Below, in pieces: positions 31,654 to 44,460 of a DNA stretch of 64,000 nucleotides. This stretch comes from Paenibacillus sp. (lineage in GTDB: Bacteria > Bacillota > Bacilli > Paenibacillales > Paenibacillaceae). Each line of letters starts with the position of its first letter. Position 1 is the stretch's first letter. A program made the position numbers and the translations under genes. The stretch lies in assembly GCA_023512345.1 (NCBI GenBank), contig JAILZT010000010.1, positions 1-64,000 on the forward strand, given 5' to 3'. Below the pieces are notes generated by a model. The model made no database searches. It saw only the letters and a list, made by a program, of their open reading frames with translations, and was not told where the DNA came from.

Positions 31654-31850
31654 ATCTGCATTACTTGTCTAGAAACGGCATATACTAGCGGCATAAGTAT
31701 AAACAGAAGTTTTCTGTTTATGCGGGAAATATAGCCTCTTTATATTTCAGCGCAAAATAACGAGCTCCGTGCTTAAGGAGAGAACCTTAATCTCCTTAGC
31801 CGGGCTCGTTTACTTTGTGGCAGTTAGGGGCGGGGAAGGGGCCGTAAGCC

Positions 31851-32300
31851 GTGGCAGGTTGGAATGACGATAACACAAGCTCGGGACGGAAGGGCAGGAT
31901 CACTGTCCAAACATCTGGAGTAGTTGGAGATCCTGAGAAAGAACAGGAGATTCTATTATCTGAAAACGGAAATAAGGATCCCTCTGATCCGGAAAATATG
32001 CCGCTTGAGGAGAAAATAAATACATTGTACCGCCTGACAAACGGGTTAGCCCAGCAGATGGAGAAATCGCGTATAGCCCAGTATACGGAGTTGATTCATT
32101 CTCCGTGGAGACTTATTTGGTTGAATGTGTTATCAGGAACTGCTCGCGGTTTGGGGATCGCGCTGGGCTTTACCTTTTTTGCGGCTACGATTATTTATGT
32201 ACTACAGGTGTTGGGTGCGCTCAATTTGCCGATTATTGGAGATTATATTGCTGATATTGTGCGGATTGTTCAGCACCAGCTGGAGCTCAAAACCTTTTAA
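31851..32300 (+). CDS. DUF5665-like two-TM protein
   Basis: SPWRLIWLNVLSGTARGLGIALGFTFFAATIIYVLQVLGALNLPIIG. Confidence 0.7.
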   Translation: MAGWNDDNTSSGRKGRITVQTSGVVGDPEKEQEILLSENGNKDPSDPENMPLEEKINTLYRLTNGLAQQMEKSRIAQYTELIHSPWRLIWLNVLSGTARGLGIALGFTFFAATIIYVLQVLGALNLPIIGDYIADIVRIVQHQLELKTF

Positions 32301-32324
32301 AAGGAAGAAGGAGCAGCATGAATG

Positions 32325-33056
32325 CTACTCCTGTTCTTCTTTATGATTAGGATCCAGTAAAAAACTGCCCTCTTCGCTCTCCAAGTAATGCTCATAACTG
32401 GGACCACGGATGATGGTGACATTATTCCCTGTAATATCTGTGGCGACAAAGTTCTCCCAAGGCTCTACCCAGCCATTAGGTTCACCGGGCTCAATTTCCA
32501 TTTCATTATAAGAATCAATGTTGTTTCCTTCAGCCATGGCGGGAGAATCCGAGTTCCCCCAGCTTTCAACAATTTGCCAGGCGTCTTCACCGTCAAAACC
32601 ATTATAGTCGTCTCGTTCATCAAGGCTGGAGCGTCCAAAGGGACGCATAAGAAATTCTTCTTCTACCGGTCGTTGGATAGGCTTCTCTTGGCGAGGATTA
32701 TGCTCTTTAGAGTAGCGTGTATGGGGTACTGCTACCAATCGTTCGTACGGAATGGGTTGACCGCTGACTACACAAATTCCATAAGTTCCCTCGTCCATGG
32801 ATGCTAGAGCTAATCCAATATCCACTAACTCATGTTCATCCCTTTCCAAGAGCGAAATGTCCATGGAACGATGATAGAGGTCTGTAGCGACATCTCCGGG
32901 ATGATTGTCAATTAAGCTAAGCTCTCCTGAAGAATAGCGCATGGAGTTATCAAGGTCGTAGTGGTCGTTTTCCTTAATTCTGTTCTCTAGATCTTTTTGC
33001 ATCTCTATAAGGCTCGCCCGAAGACCTGAGAGCTGCTCTGAGGTTAAGTGATCCAT
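32325..33056 (-). CDS. yteA: TraR/DksA-family protein, YteA-like sporulation type
   Basis: HPGDVATDLYHRSMDISLLERDEHELVDIGLALASMDEGTYGIC; ends in the YteA-type divergent region. Confidence 0.85.
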   Translation of the reverse strand: MDHLTSEQLSGLRASLIEMQKDLENRIKENDHYDLDNSMRYSSGELSLIDNHPGDVATDLYHRSMDISLLERDEHELVDIGLALASMDEGTYGICVVSGQPIPYERLVAVPHTRYSKEHNPRQEKPIQRPVEEEFLMRPFGRSSLDERDDYNGFDGEDAWQIVESWGNSDSPAMAEGNNIDSYNEMEIEPGEPNGWVEPWENFVATDITGNNVTIIRGPSYEHYLESEEGSFLLDPNHKEEQE

Positions 33057-33255
33057 AATGAGACAGGCTCCTTTCTGTGCATAGTGTGCTCTTCGTTAGG
33101 TTGACCTTATAGGGGTTATTTTAGCGCTGGAAAATAGTATCGAATTTACCCATTCATGGAGCAGCCAGCAATGGACGTGTTCTTGAAGGCTGTGCTACAA
33201 TATACGAGTCTTTATACAGTATTTGACCGCATAAAGCGGGAAAAATAAGAACGGA

Positions 33256-33774
33256 GTGACTACTTCTGTGGTGTACTATCTGATTGCTCTTATCGTATTT
33301 TTAATTGACCAGGGGACGAAGTACCTAATTGCGACCCGCTTGGAACTTCAGGAACAAATTCCGGTCATCGGTAACTTCTTTTTAATTACCTCACATCGTA
33401 ATCGCGGTGCGGCTTTTGGGATTCTCGAAGGTCAACGATGGTTCTTTTTTCTGGTTACTGTTGTTGTGGTTATTGGTATTGTGTGGTACTTGAATAAGGT
33501 TAGAAAGACACAAAAATTGCTGTCAACAGCGCTTGGACTGGTACTTGGAGGAGCGATAGGCAACTTTTTGGATCGGATGCTGACGGGCGAGGTTGTTGAT
33601 TTTCTGCAGTTAAATTTCGGAAGCTATACGTTCCCGATTTTTAATGTGGCAGACTCCTGTATCGTTATAGGTGTTGCACTTATTATTTTGGATTCACTGC
33701 GTGACTTAAAAGGCGGAGGAGAAGAAGTTCTCGACGTTAAGGAAATAGATGAGGTAAAAGAAGGGAATGAATAA
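33256..33774 (+). CDS. lspA: Lipoprotein signal peptidase
   Basis: FLIDQGTKYL, HRNRGAAFGIL, GGAIGNFLDRM, FNVADSCI. Confidence 0.96.
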   Translation: MTTSVVYYLIALIVFLIDQGTKYLIATRLELQEQIPVIGNFFLITSHRNRGAAFGILEGQRWFFFLVTVVVVIGIVWYLNKVRKTQKLLSTALGLVLGGAIGNFLDRMLTGEVVDFLQLNFGSYTFPIFNVADSCIVIGVALIILDSLRDLKGGGEEVLDVKEIDEVKEGNE

Positions 33775-34738
33775 CTTGAACAAAGACGTCAATCAGCCTG
33801 AAGCACCAGACTACGAAGAAGAGAAGGACGTCACAGAGTGGACCGTTACTGCAGAACATGCCCGCGAGCGGGTCGATAAATATATAACCGAAGCATGGGA
33901 TGGCATTATCTCTCGTTCTCAGGTACAGCTATGGATCAGTGATGGACATGTTACAGTAAATGGGGCTCCAGTAAAGGCCAATCATAAGCTTCTTGAAGGG
34001 GAAGTAGTCACCGTTGTGGTTCCAGAAACGGAAGTTACGGATCTGGTAGCTGAGAATATCCCGCTCGAAGTTGTATATGAAGACAGTGATGTAATCGTTA
34101 TTAATAAAAAGCGTGGTATGGTTGTGCATCCGGCAGTAGGACATCCGTCAGGCACTCTTGTGAATGCGTTGATGTATCATTGTAAGGACCTATCGGGAAT
34201 TAACGGAGAGATTCGCCCAGGTATAGTCCACAGAATTGATAAGGATACATCTGGGCTGATTATGGCTGCGAAAAATGACGCCAGTCATGCTTCACTCTCA
34301 GCACAGCTTAAGGAGCACAGTGTAACACGCCGCTATATTGCCATTGTTCAGGGTAATATTACTCATGACAAAGGTACAGTGGACGCACCTATTGGCAGAG
34401 ATCCTCATGATCGTAAACTGTACGTGGTGACACAGAAGAATAGCAAAAAATCCGTAACCCATTTTACGGTTATGGAACGTTTTGGAGATTGTACGCTGGT
34501 TGAACTCCAATTGGAGACGGGTCGCACGCATCAAATCCGTGTACATATGAAGTTTATCGGGCATCCGCTTGCTGGAGATCCGATTTATGGCCGCAGTAAG
34601 GGGACAACCATGACAGGTCAGGCGCTTCATGCAGCTATCCTAGGTTTTGTACATCCTTCTTCGGGTGAATATATGGAATTTAGTGCGCCATTACCGGCTG
34701 ATATGGAAGATCTTTTGTTTACACTGCGCAGCAGATAA
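33767..34738 (+). CDS. rluD: RluD-type 23S rRNA pseudouridine synthase
   Basis: S4 domain; HRIDKDTSGLIMAAK; ETGRTHQIRVHM. Confidence 0.93.
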   Translation: MNNLNKDVNQPEAPDYEEEKDVTEWTVTAEHARERVDKYITEAWDGIISRSQVQLWISDGHVTVNGAPVKANHKLLEGEVVTVVVPETEVTDLVAENIPLEVVYEDSDVIVINKKRGMVVHPAVGHPSGTLVNALMYHCKDLSGINGEIRPGIVHRIDKDTSGLIMAAKNDASHASLSAQLKEHSVTRRYIAIVQGNITHDKGTVDAPIGRDPHDRKLYVVTQKNSKKSVTHFTVMERFGDCTLVELQLETGRTHQIRVHMKFIGHPLAGDPIYGRSKGTTMTGQALHAAILGFVHPSSGEYMEFSAPLPADMEDLLFTLRSR

Positions 34739-34865
34739 GTACAAATGAAGTGAGTATTAATCCATGGTTTTGAAGGCAGCTTTACGTCATATTTAACAAT
34801 ATCAGAGAGTATAGGTGCAGGTTATCCTATGCTTTCTATTATTATCCGGGAGATGAGAAGAGATT

Positions 34866-36119
34866 ATGAGTATTGAACAATACCAAGATACATTTATTCA
34901 GACTAATTTTGCGGACCGTATTGGTGGCGCTAACTATGGTAAAGATACAGCGATTTATAAATTCGAGAAAATCAAACGCGCCAAGGCTTCCGCAAAAAAA
35001 GATTTTCCTGATATTGAGCTAATCGACCTTGGTGTTGGTGAGCCTGATGAGATGGCAGACGAAGGTATCGTTGCAAAATTGGCTGAAGAAGCGGCTAAAG
35101 AAGAGAACCGGGGTTATTCGGATAACGGTATTCCAGAATTTAAGGCAGCGGCTGCAGAATATTTGCGCGAAGTATTCCGTGTAGAGGGTATCAACCCTGA
35201 TACCGAAGTTGTGCATTCGATCGGATCAAAGCCTGCGCTGGCTATGCTTCCATCCTGCTTCATCAATCCGGGTGATATCACGATCATGACAGTACCAGGT
35301 TATCCTGTATTGGGTACACACACCAAGTATCTGGGTGGACAAGTGTATACAGTAGAACTGAAGAAGGAGAATAACTTCCTTCCAGACTTGAACGCTATTC
35401 CAGAAGAGGTTGCCCGTAAGGCGAAGCTTCTTTATCTGAACTACCCGAACAATCCGACGGGTGCAAGTGCAACTCCTGAATTTTTCGCTGAGGTAGTAGC
35501 TTGGGCGAAAAAATATGATGTTGTTGTTATCCACGATGCGCCTTATGCAGCGTTGACCTATGATGGTAAGAAGCCGCTTAGCTTCCTGTCTGTTCCGGGT
35601 GCAAAGGATGTAGGTGTAGAGCTTCATTCCCTCTCCAAATCCTACAATATGACGGGGTGGAGAATTGGTTTTGTTGCCGGTAATCCGCTGGTAGTTAAAG
35701 CGTTCAGCGATATTAAAGATAATAATGACTCCGGCCAATTTATTGCTATTCAAAAAGCCGCTGCTTATGGCCTATCTCACCCTGAGATTACTGAAGCGAT
35801 TGCCGCTAAGTATTCCCGCCGCCATAATTTGCTGGTCGATGCACTGAACAGCCTAGGCTTCAAAGCTGAGAAACCAAAGGGTTCTTTCTTCCTATATGTA
35901 GAAGCTCCTAAAGGTATCAAGGGCGGACGCCGCTTCGAATCTGGTGAAGACTTCTCGCAGTTCCTGATTCGTGAGAAATTAATCTCCAGTGTACCTTGGG
36001 ATGATGCTGGATCTTTCGTTCGTTTCTCAGTAACCTTTATCGCAAAGGGCGAAGAAGAAGAGAAACGTGTAATTTCCGAAATTCAAAGACGGCTTAGCGA
36101 CGTTGAGTTTGAATTTTAA
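34866..36119 (+). CDS. dapL: LL-diaminopimelate aminotransferase
   Basis: NYGKDTAIYKFEKIKRAK, DLGVGEPDEMAD, SLSKSYNMTGWRIGF. Confidence 0.93.
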   Translation: MSIEQYQDTFIQTNFADRIGGANYGKDTAIYKFEKIKRAKASAKKDFPDIELIDLGVGEPDEMADEGIVAKLAEEAAKEENRGYSDNGIPEFKAAAAEYLREVFRVEGINPDTEVVHSIGSKPALAMLPSCFINPGDITIMTVPGYPVLGTHTKYLGGQVYTVELKKENNFLPDLNAIPEEVARKAKLLYLNYPNNPTGASATPEFFAEVVAWAKKYDVVVIHDAPYAALTYDGKKPLSFLSVPGAKDVGVELHSLSKSYNMTGWRIGFVAGNPLVVKAFSDIKDNNDSGQFIAIQKAAAYGLSHPEITEAIAAKYSRRHNLLVDALNSLGFKAEKPKGSFFLYVEAPKGIKGGRRFESGEDFSQFLIREKLISSVPWDDAGSFVRFSVTFIAKGEEEEKRVISEIQRRLSDVEFEF

Positions 36120-36153
36120 TGTATTGAATTTAATGTATTGAAACGATAAGTAA

Positions 36154-36182
36154 AGCCTACCGTTGCCGGTAGGCTTTTTTGT
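36154..36182. terminator. Shared bidirectional-type terminator
   Basis: AAGCCTACCGttgCCGGTAGGCTTTTTT between convergent dapL and the GNAT gene. Confidence 0.85.
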
Positions 36183-36600
36183 GGAATGAGTTAATGTAAC
36201 GAAATAGGCTTTGGCCGTCATCCGGAACATTAATGCTAGAATCTAAAGGCAGCAGCATAGCTTGATAAGGTTCCGGTACCCAAATATATTGATGGATATA
36301 TGTGGTAAGGATAAATCCACAGCGTTCCCAAAAAAGAATCCGTTCTGTATGCTCGTCTGATTTCCCTGCTTCCACCTCAATGATGATCCCCTGAACTCTA
36401 TGTTCATTTGATGCCCAATCGCAAATGCTGTTAAGAAACTGCCTCCCGAAGCCTTGTCCACGTTGTTCCTTGTTCACTGCTAGATAGTCAATAATAAGCA
36501 TTGGAGCGTTGGCTGCCCCGCTGAGCCCTGTTACAGCCATGGCGACAATCACGTCATTCTGCAGTCCGATATGAATATATGCGATTTTTCTGTCCAGCAT
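36157..36600 (-). CDS. GNAT family N-acetyltransferase (N-terminus uncertain)
   Basis: YLAVNKEQRGQGFGRQFLNSICDWA acetyl-CoA motif. Confidence 0.7.
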   Translation of the reverse strand: MLDRKIAYIHIGLQNDVIVAMAVTGLSGAANAPMLIIDYLAVNKEQRGQGFGRQFLNSICDWASNEHRVQGIIIEVEAGKSDEHTERILFWERCGFILTTYIHQYIWVPEPYQAMLLPLDSSINVPDDGQSLFRYINSFHKKAYRQR

Positions 36601-36782
36601 ACTGTGCAGAATGTATTCTGTTTTTGCGCCGCTGGGAAAAGCTTCATGATATATGGGTTCTCTGCCTGGACCTTTAAAATATGTAGGCTATGCCATTGTA
36701 TTCGGAATCCCCGTGCTTTTCCTGATCTTAATCATTGTCAGCTTCATAAAATGACATAATTCGCATTAATGGGTTAGCAGAG

Positions 36783-36811
36783 TTGACACACGTTACGAGT
36801 TCTGTCATACT
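36783..36811 (+). promoter_or_regulatory. Candidate SigA promoter of the pyr operon
   Basis: TTGACA-N17-CATACT. Confidence 0.6.
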
Positions 36812-36829
36812 TTTGTTAAATGAATAGCG

Positions 36830-37641
<812 letters not shown>

Positions 37642-37643
37642 CA

Positions 37644-38552
37644 ATGATGACGGCAACCATGGTGAAGGAACGTAGTCTGTTGGGGTTAAAGGATCTGAGT
37701 CGCTCAGAGATTATGCAACTGCTGGATAGAACGGCATATTGGGATAAACAGGCTGAGAAATTAACTCCGGTGCTGGAATCGAAATTCGTGTCGAACATGT
37801 TCTTCGAGAATAGTACCCGGACTCGCTTCTCTTTTGAAATGGCAGAAAAGCGTCTCGGTGCCCAGGTACTGAACTTCACGGCTGCAGCTTCCAGTGTAGA
37901 AAAAGGCGAGTCGATCTACGATACAGTTCGTACTTTGGAATCCATGGGTATTGATGCCGGAGTTATACGGTTGAAGCCTGCAGGAGTTTTACAGCAGTTA
38001 GCAGAGAAGGTATCCATTCCGCTCATTAACGCAGGGGATGGCAATAACGAGCATCCAACTCAGGCGCTTCTGGATATGTATACAATGACTAAGACCTTTG
38101 GTGAGTTAAAGGGACTGAAGGTATCCATTATCGGTGACATTATGCATAGCCGAGTGGCCAGATCCAATCTATGGGGATTGACCAAGATGGGGGCACAGGT
38201 ACAGTTTTGTGCGCCAGACAATATGAGAGCTCCTGAGCTTATGTCTGAAGCTCCATATGTTTCTATAGAAGAAGCTCTGAAGGCTGATGTGGTCATGATG
38301 CTTCGCGTACAGCTTGAACGTCACGCAGTAGGAATGCTGCAATCGGCCGAGGAATACCGCCGGCAATTTGGCCTTACAGAGGAACGGGCTTCGAAACTTG
38401 CGTCAGGCACAATCATTATGCATCCGGCTCCGGTAAATCGTAATGTAGAAATTGATGATGCTGTGGTCGAAAGTAGTAAATCGAGGATTTTTCCTCAGAT
38501 GGCTAATGGCGTGCCTGTTCGTATGGCAGTTATAGAGAGAGCATTAATCTAA
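37644..38552 (+). CDS. pyrB: Aspartate carbamoyltransferase catalytic subunit
   Basis: FFENSTRTRFSFE; GDGNNEHPTQALLD. Confidence 0.97.
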   Translation: MMTATMVKERSLLGLKDLSRSEIMQLLDRTAYWDKQAEKLTPVLESKFVSNMFFENSTRTRFSFEMAEKRLGAQVLNFTAAASSVEKGESIYDTVRTLESMGIDAGVIRLKPAGVLQQLAEKVSIPLINAGDGNNEHPTQALLDMYTMTKTFGELKGLKVSIIGDIMHSRVARSNLWGLTKMGAQVQFCAPDNMRAPELMSEAPYVSIEEALKADVVMMLRVQLERHAVGMLQSAEEYRRQFGLTEERASKLASGTIIMHPAPVNRNVEIDDAVVESSKSRIFPQMANGVPVRMAVIERALI

Positions 38553-38651
38553 AAAAGCTGACATAAGATTATTAATAAATATACACAAAGATGAATTTTT
38601 ATTATATAATAACGAGAGGCCAACTGAGCAGTGCGCGGCCAAAAGGAGAAT

Positions 38652-39935
38652 ATGACAGTGATTATCAAGAACGCCAGTGTGATTAACGAAGATGGTAATC
38701 TGGAACGAAAACATATTGTACTTCAGGACGGAGTTATCTCTGCTGTATTGGATGGCAATCAAGAGGCTGTTGAGGCTTCAGAAATGATTGATGCAAAAGG
38801 AAAGCTGCTCATCCCAGGATTGATTGATATGCATGTGCATTTGCGCGAGCCTGGCTTCGAGCATAAAGAAACGGTAGAAAGCGGCAGCCGCTCGGCAGCC
38901 AAAGGCGGATTTACAACCATCGCCTGCATGCCTAATACACGGCCCGTAACCGACACACCTGAGATTGTGCAATTTGTGAAAGACAAAGCCCGTGAAGCTG
39001 GTTTGGTTAAAGTGCTGCCTTATGCAGCAATCACGAAAAATGAACTGGGCCGTGAACTGACAGATTTTGCAGCCTTGAAGGAAGCAGGGGCTATCGGCTT
39101 TACGGATGACGGAGTAGGCGTGCAAAGTGCACAGATGATGAAGGATGCTATGTATATCGCAGCTTCACTGGATATGCCGGTTATTGCACACTGCGAGGAT
39201 AATTCGTTGGTTGAGGGTGCTTGTGTAAATGAAGGGAAGTTCGCAACTCTACACGGTTTAAAAGGCATACCGAATGAATCAGAAGCGATTCACGTAGGCC
39301 GGGATATTTTGCTGGCGGAAGCTACGGGGGTTCACTACCATGTATGTCATGTCAGTACAGAACAATCCGTTCGACTGATTAGACAGGCTAAGCAAATCGG
39401 AATTAAAGTAACTGCTGAGGTTTGCCCGCACCATCTTCTGCTGTCTGAAGAAGACATTCCAGGCATGGACGCCAATTGGAAAATGAACCCGCCGCTGCGC
39501 TCACGCCGCGATGTAGAGGCCTGTATCGAAGGGTTGCTCGATGGAACTCTCGACATGATTGTTACAGACCACGCGCCACATAGCGAGGAAGAGAAAGCAA
39601 AGGGAATGCAGCTTGCACCGTTTGGCATCGTTGGTTTTGAGACGGCCTTCCCGCTGCTGTATACAGCATTTGTAGCAACAGGCAAATGGGATCTGTCCCT
39701 GCTGGTTCAAAGAATGACCGCTGATCCGGCCCGAGTATTCCGATTGAATACAGGAGTCCTGGACATCGGGGCCCCTGCAGACTTGACTCTGATCGATCTG
39801 GAGCAGGAGATGGAAGTGGATCCTGGAACCTTCGCCAGCAAGGGGCGAAATACTCCTTTTGCAGGATGGAAGCTTAAAGGTTGGCCAGTAATGACTTGGG
39901 TAGAAGGCAAAGAAGTATGGAATTCAAATAACTAA
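38652..39935 (+). CDS. pyrC: Dihydroorotase
   Basis: PGLIDMHVHLREPGFEHKE; TDHAPHS. Confidence 0.97.
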   Translation: MTVIIKNASVINEDGNLERKHIVLQDGVISAVLDGNQEAVEASEMIDAKGKLLIPGLIDMHVHLREPGFEHKETVESGSRSAAKGGFTTIACMPNTRPVTDTPEIVQFVKDKAREAGLVKVLPYAAITKNELGRELTDFAALKEAGAIGFTDDGVGVQSAQMMKDAMYIAASLDMPVIAHCEDNSLVEGACVNEGKFATLHGLKGIPNESEAIHVGRDILLAEATGVHYHVCHVSTEQSVRLIRQAKQIGIKVTAEVCPHHLLLSEEDIPGMDANWKMNPPLRSRRDVEACIEGLLDGTLDMIVTDHAPHSEEEKAKGMQLAPFGIVGFETAFPLLYTAFVATGKWDLSLLVQRMTADPARVFRLNTGVLDIGAPADLTLIDLEQEMEVDPGTFASKGRNTPFAGWKLKGWPVMTWVEGKEVWNSNN

Positions 39936-39979
39936 TTAATAGATATTAAATATAGAAACAACAAGAAGGAGTGAAGGGA

Positions 39980-41158
39980 ATGCAAGCGAGATTGCTGCTT
40001 CAGGACGGAACACTGTTTACAGGTACCGCATTTGGCGCTGAGGGCGAAAAGACAGGCGAGGTTGTATTTAATACAGGGATTACAGGTTACCAGGAGGTGC
40101 TGTCGGATCCTTCCTACTGCGGTCAAATCGTTACAATGACTTACCCTTTGATTGGAAATTACGGCATCACCCGGGATGACTTCGAATCTGTACGTCCTTT
40201 TGTACACGGCTTCGTAGTGCGTCGTCATGAGACAGTCCCAAGTAACTGGAGAGCCGAATACAGTGTTGACGATCTGTTGAAGGAATACGACATTCCCGGT
40301 ATCAGTGAAATTGACACACGCATGCTGACTCGAATCATTCGCCATTATGGCACCATGAAGGCTATCCTTACTACCTCTAACAAGCGTGTGGAGGAGTTAA
40401 TGGAAATGATGGGCGACACGACAATTGAGGAACTGCGCAATCAGGTAGCCCGCACCTCTACTAGCACTGCATATAGCAGCCCTGGAAGTAAAGAACGGAT
40501 CGTACTTGTGGATTACGGTGCAAAAACAGGTATCCTGCGTGAACTGAACAACCGTGGTTGTGACGTCGTAGTTGTGCCTCATGATGTAACCGCAGAAGAA
40601 ATTCGCCGCCTGAATCCGGATGGTATTCAACTTTCGAATGGCCCTGGGGACCCTAAAGATGTTCCTTACGCAGTAAATACTATTTCCGAGCTGCTCGGTG
40701 AGTATCCGATTTTTGGAATCTGCTTGGGTCATCAGCTGTTTGCGCTGGCTTGCGGTGCAGATACGGAGAAGCTGAAGTTCGGTCACCGCGGTGGGAACCA
40801 TCCCGTAAAAGAACTGGAAAGCGGCCGCTGCTTCATCACTTCACAAAACCATGGTTTCACCGTAAATGATGACTCCGTGAAAAATACAGATCTCGAAGTT
40901 ACACATATCAATAACAATGATAAGACTGTCGAAGGACTCAAACATACCCGTTATCCGGCATTTTCAGTACAGTATCATCCTGAAGCGGCGCCGGGGCCGC
41001 ATGACAGCAGCTACTTATTCGACCGCTTCTTGCAAATGATTGCTGATCACAAAGCTAACACTCCAGTAAGCTCCCGTCAGGCGCAGCTTGCAGCGAACGC
41101 CAGAATCACGGCGCCGAAACCAACACCACAACTCGAAGCCGTGAAAGGAGCACTATAA
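39980..41158 (+). CDS. carA: Carbamoyl-phosphate synthase small subunit
   Basis: [40 protein letters not shown]. Confidence 0.97.
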   Translation: MQARLLLQDGTLFTGTAFGAEGEKTGEVVFNTGITGYQEVLSDPSYCGQIVTMTYPLIGNYGITRDDFESVRPFVHGFVVRRHETVPSNWRAEYSVDDLLKEYDIPGISEIDTRMLTRIIRHYGTMKAILTTSNKRVEELMEMMGDTTIEELRNQVARTSTSTAYSSPGSKERIVLVDYGAKTGILRELNNRGCDVVVVPHDVTAEEIRRLNPDGIQLSNGPGDPKDVPYAVNTISELLGEYPIFGICLGHQLFALACGADTEKLKFGHRGGNHPVKELESGRCFITSQNHGFTVNDDSVKNTDLEVTHINNNDKTVEGLKHTRYPAFSVQYHPEAAPGPHDSSYLFDRFLQMIADHKANTPVSSRQAQLAANARITAPKPTPQLEAVKGAL

Positions 41159-41159
41159 C

Positions 41160-44100
41160 ATGCCAAAGAACGATAAGCTCAAGAAAATACTCGTAATCGG
41201 ATCCGGCCCAATTGTCATTGGGCAGGCTGCCGAATTTGACTATGCAGGAACTCAGGCTTGCCAGGCCCTTAAAGAAGAAGGTGTCGAGGTCGTTCTGATT
41301 AACAGTAATCCGGCTACGATCATGACGGATACGAACATGGCGGATAAAGTCTACATCGAGCCGATCACGCTGGAATTTGTAACCGCGATTATTCGCCAAG
41401 AACGTCCAGATGGATTACTGCCAACACTGGGCGGACAGACGGGCCTGAATATGGCCGTAGAACTGGCCCGCGCAGGTGTTCTAGAGAAGGAAAACGTAAA
41501 ATTGCTGGGTACGCAGCTTGAATCCATTGAGAAGGCAGAAGATCGCGATTTGTTCCGTGACCTGATGCGTGAACTGGATCAGCCAGTACCTGAAAGCTCC
41601 ATCATCACTACCCTGGAGGAAGCTCTTGAATTCGCTTCAGGCATCGGATATCCGTTGATTGTACGTCCGGCTTATACTTTAGGCGGAACAGGCGGCGGAA
41701 TTTGTGACAATGAAGAAGAACTTCGTGAGACGGTAAAAGCGGGTATTCGTTATAGCCCGATCGGTCAATGTCTGGTAGAGAAGAGTATTGCAGGCATGAA
41801 GGAAGTTGAATACGAGGTTATGCGTGATGCGAACGATAACTGTATCGTTGTCTGCAACATGGAGAACTTTGATCCGGTTGGGGTACATACTGGTGACAGT
41901 ATCGTTGTGGCACCGAGCCAAACCCTCTCTGACCGTGAATACCAAATGCTCCGCAGTGCTTCATTGAAAATTATTCGGGCGCTTAACATCGAAGGTGGCT
42001 GTAACGTTCAGTTCGCACTGGATCCACAGAGCTTTCAATATTATGTCATTGAAGTGAATCCTCGTGTAAGCCGTTCCTCGGCTTTGGCTTCGAAGGCTAC
42101 AGGCTACCCGATTGCAAAAATGGCAGCCAAAATCGCGTTAGGCTATACCTTGGATGAAATCGTTAATCCGGTTACCGGACAGACATATGCTTGCTTTGAG
42201 CCAACACTTGACTATATCGTAAGTAAAATTCCACGCTGGCCTTTTGATAAATTCATTTATGCTAACCGCAAGCTTGGTACACAGATGAAAGCAACCGGAG
42301 AAGTTATGGCGATCGGCCGTACTTTTGAAGAGTCCATTCATAAAGCCATTCGTTCTCTAGAGATCGGTGTACACCGCTTCTATCTGCCTGGTACGGATGC
42401 TCTTGAAGAGAGTGTTCTACGTGAACGCTTGGCAAAAGCGGATGATGAGCGCCTATTCCTAATCGCAGAAGCTTTCCGCCGCGGTTATGGATTACAAGAG
42501 GTACAGGACATCACGAACATTGATTGGTGGTTCCTTTCCAAGATCGAAGGGTTGATCCAATTTGAAGATATCATTCGTGGAGAAGTAAGCTTGTCTCCTG
42601 AGACCTTATATCAAGCCAAACGCCTAGGCTTTACGGATCGTGCCATAGCAGAAATCCGGGCGCAAGCTTATCCTGATGGCGAACAAACTAAAGAATCCGA
42701 TGTGCGGGTATTCCGTCTGAAGCAAGGACTGACACCTGTTTTCAAAATGGTAGATACCTGCGCGGCCGAATTTGAAGCTTCCACACCGTATTACTACTCG
42801 ACCTATGAAACAGAGAATGAGGTCATTCATTCGGATAAGCAAAAGGTTATCGTTCTTGGTTCCGGTCCGATCCGGATCGGTCAAGGGATTGAATTTGACT
42901 ACTCAACAGTGCATGCAGTATGGGCTATTCAAAAAGCAGGCTATGAAGCTGTAATTATCAACAACAACCCTGAGACAGTATCTACAGATTTCAACACTTC
43001 GGACCGGTTGTACTTCGAACCGTTATTTTTCGAGGATGTAATGAACGTTATTGCCCAAGAGAATCCGATCGGAGTTATCGTTCAGTTCGGCGGACAGACA
43101 GCCATTAACCTTGCAGCACCGCTTAGTGCAGCAGGCGTAAATATCCTTGGAACAAGTCTGGAAAGTATCGATGAAGCCGAGAACCGTAAGAAGTTCGAAG
43201 CACTGCTGTCCCGTCTTGATGTGGCACAACCTAAAGGCAAGACGGTTGATTCGATAGATGATGCCGTACAGACTGCACAAGACCTCGGATATCCTGTACT
43301 GGTACGTCCTTCCTATGTACTGGGCGGGCGCGCCATGGAGATTGTCTATAATGACACGGAATTGCTTAGCTACATGGTAGAGGCGGTTAAGGTGAATCCG
43401 GAGCATCCGGTATTAATTGACCGTTATATGCTCGGTAAAGAGGTCGAAGTTGACGCGATTTGTGATGGGGAGACCGTTGTTATCCCAGGTATCATGGAGC
43501 ATGTAGAACGTGCAGGTGTTCACTCCGGTGACTCGATAGCCGTATACCCGCCACAATATCTGGATGAAGGCTTGAAGCAGAAGATTGCAGACATTACGAT
43601 CAAGATTGCCAAAGAACTGAAAACCATCGGGCTGGTCAACATCCAGTTTGTCATTTATCAAAATGAAGTGTATGTAATCGAAGTAAATCCACGCTCCTCG
43701 CGTACGGTTCCTTTCTTAAGCAAGGTGACTGGGATTCCTATGGCTCACTTGGCTACAAAGATCATCCTCGGCAGCAAGCTGAAGGACGACGGTTATGTGG
43801 AAGGTCTATGGCCTGAAAGCGACTATGTGTCTGTAAAAGTACCGGTGTTCTCTTTTGCCAAACTGCGTAGAGTAGAGCCTACACTGGGACCTGAAATGAA
43901 ATCGACCGGTGAAGTTATGGGTCGGGATAAACTGTACGCCAAAGCGTTGTATAAAGGTCTGATTGGAGCAGGAATGAAGATTCCAGCAACAGGCGCAATC
44001 ATCGTAACCGTAGCAGATAAAGACAAAGCTGAAGCCGTTGAACTCATGAAAGGCTTCCACGCAATGGGCTACAAGATCATTGCAACGGGTGGAACAGCAA

Positions 44101-44381
44101 CAGCGCTTGAAGATGCTGGCCTGAACGTAATGAATGTTAACAAGCTTGATGAAGGTGAACCAACGATTCTCGACCTTATCCGTGGTGGAAAAGCCAACTT
44201 CGTCTTTAATACACTAACCAAGGGCAAAACACCTGAACGTGACGGATTCCGTATCCGCCGTGAAGCGGTAGAGAACGGTGTAGTTTGTATGACCTCTCTT
44301 GATACAGTGAAGGCACTCCTGATCATGCTGCAGACGATTAACTTCTCATCCGAAGCTATGCCTGCTTTTGTAGGGCAATAA
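41160..44381 (+). CDS. carB: Carbamoyl-phosphate synthase large subunit
   Basis: 1073 aa; duplicated ATP-grasp, [17 protein letters not shown] and [16 protein letters not shown]. Confidence 0.98.
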   Translation: MPKNDKLKKILVIGSGPIVIGQAAEFDYAGTQACQALKEEGVEVVLINSNPATIMTDTNMADKVYIEPITLEFVTAIIRQERPDGLLPTLGGQTGLNMAVELARAGVLEKENVKLLGTQLESIEKAEDRDLFRDLMRELDQPVPESSIITTLEEALEFASGIGYPLIVRPAYTLGGTGGGICDNEEELRETVKAGIRYSPIGQCLVEKSIAGMKEVEYEVMRDANDNCIVVCNMENFDPVGVHTGDSIVVAPSQTLSDREYQMLRSASLKIIRALNIEGGCNVQFALDPQSFQYYVIEVNPRVSRSSALASKATGYPIAKMAAKIALGYTLDEIVNPVTGQTYACFEPTLDYIVSKIPRWPFDKFIYANRKLGTQMKATGEVMAIGRTFEESIHKAIRSLEIGVHRFYLPGTDALEESVLRERLAKADDERLFLIAEAFRRGYGLQEVQDITNIDWWFLSKIEGLIQFEDIIRGEVSLSPETLYQAKRLGFTDRAIAEIRAQAYPDGEQTKESDVRVFRLKQGLTPVFKMVDTCAAEFEASTPYYYSTYETENEVIHSDKQKVIVLGSGPIRIGQGIEFDYSTVHAVWAIQKAGYEAVIINNNPETVSTDFNTSDRLYFEPLFFEDVMNVIAQENPIGVIVQFGGQTAINLAAPLSAAGVNILGTSLESIDEAENRKKFEALLSRLDVAQPKGKTVDSIDDAVQTAQDLGYPVLVRPSYVLGGRAMEIVYNDTELLSYMVEAVKVNPEHPVLIDRYMLGKEVEVDAICDGETVVIPGIMEHVERAGVHSGDSIAVYPPQYLDEGLKQKIADITIKIAKELKTIGLVNIQFVIYQNEVYVIEVNPRSSRTVPFLSKVTGIPMAHLATKIILGSKLKDDGYVEGLWPESDYVSVKVPVFSFAKLRRVEPTLGPEMKSTGEVMGRDKLYAKALYKGLIGAGMKIPATGAIIVTVADKDKAEAVELMKGFHAMGYKIIATGGTATALEDAGLNVMNVNKLDEGEPTILDLIRGGKANFVFNTLTKGKTPERDGFRIRREAVENGVVCMTSLDTVKALLIMLQTINFSSEAMPAFVGQ

Positions 44382-44393
44382 GGTAACTGCATA

Positions 44394-44460
44394 TAGGCAT
44401 CATTTGAACGGGGCTACAGGGACGGTTTGCGACTATTCGCAGACCGTTCCGCTATGCCTA
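44394..44460 (+). other. Large intercistronic hairpin between carB and pyrF
   Basis: TAGGCAT...GGGACGGTTTGCGA-CTAT-TCGCAGACCGTTCC...ATGCCTA; the 14-bp inner stem is fully paired with two G-U. Confidence 0.65.

Noticed and set aside
34740-34865. Possible lysine riboswitch upstream of dapL
   Set aside because: The intergenic region is too short and lacks recognisable lysine-aptamer motifs.
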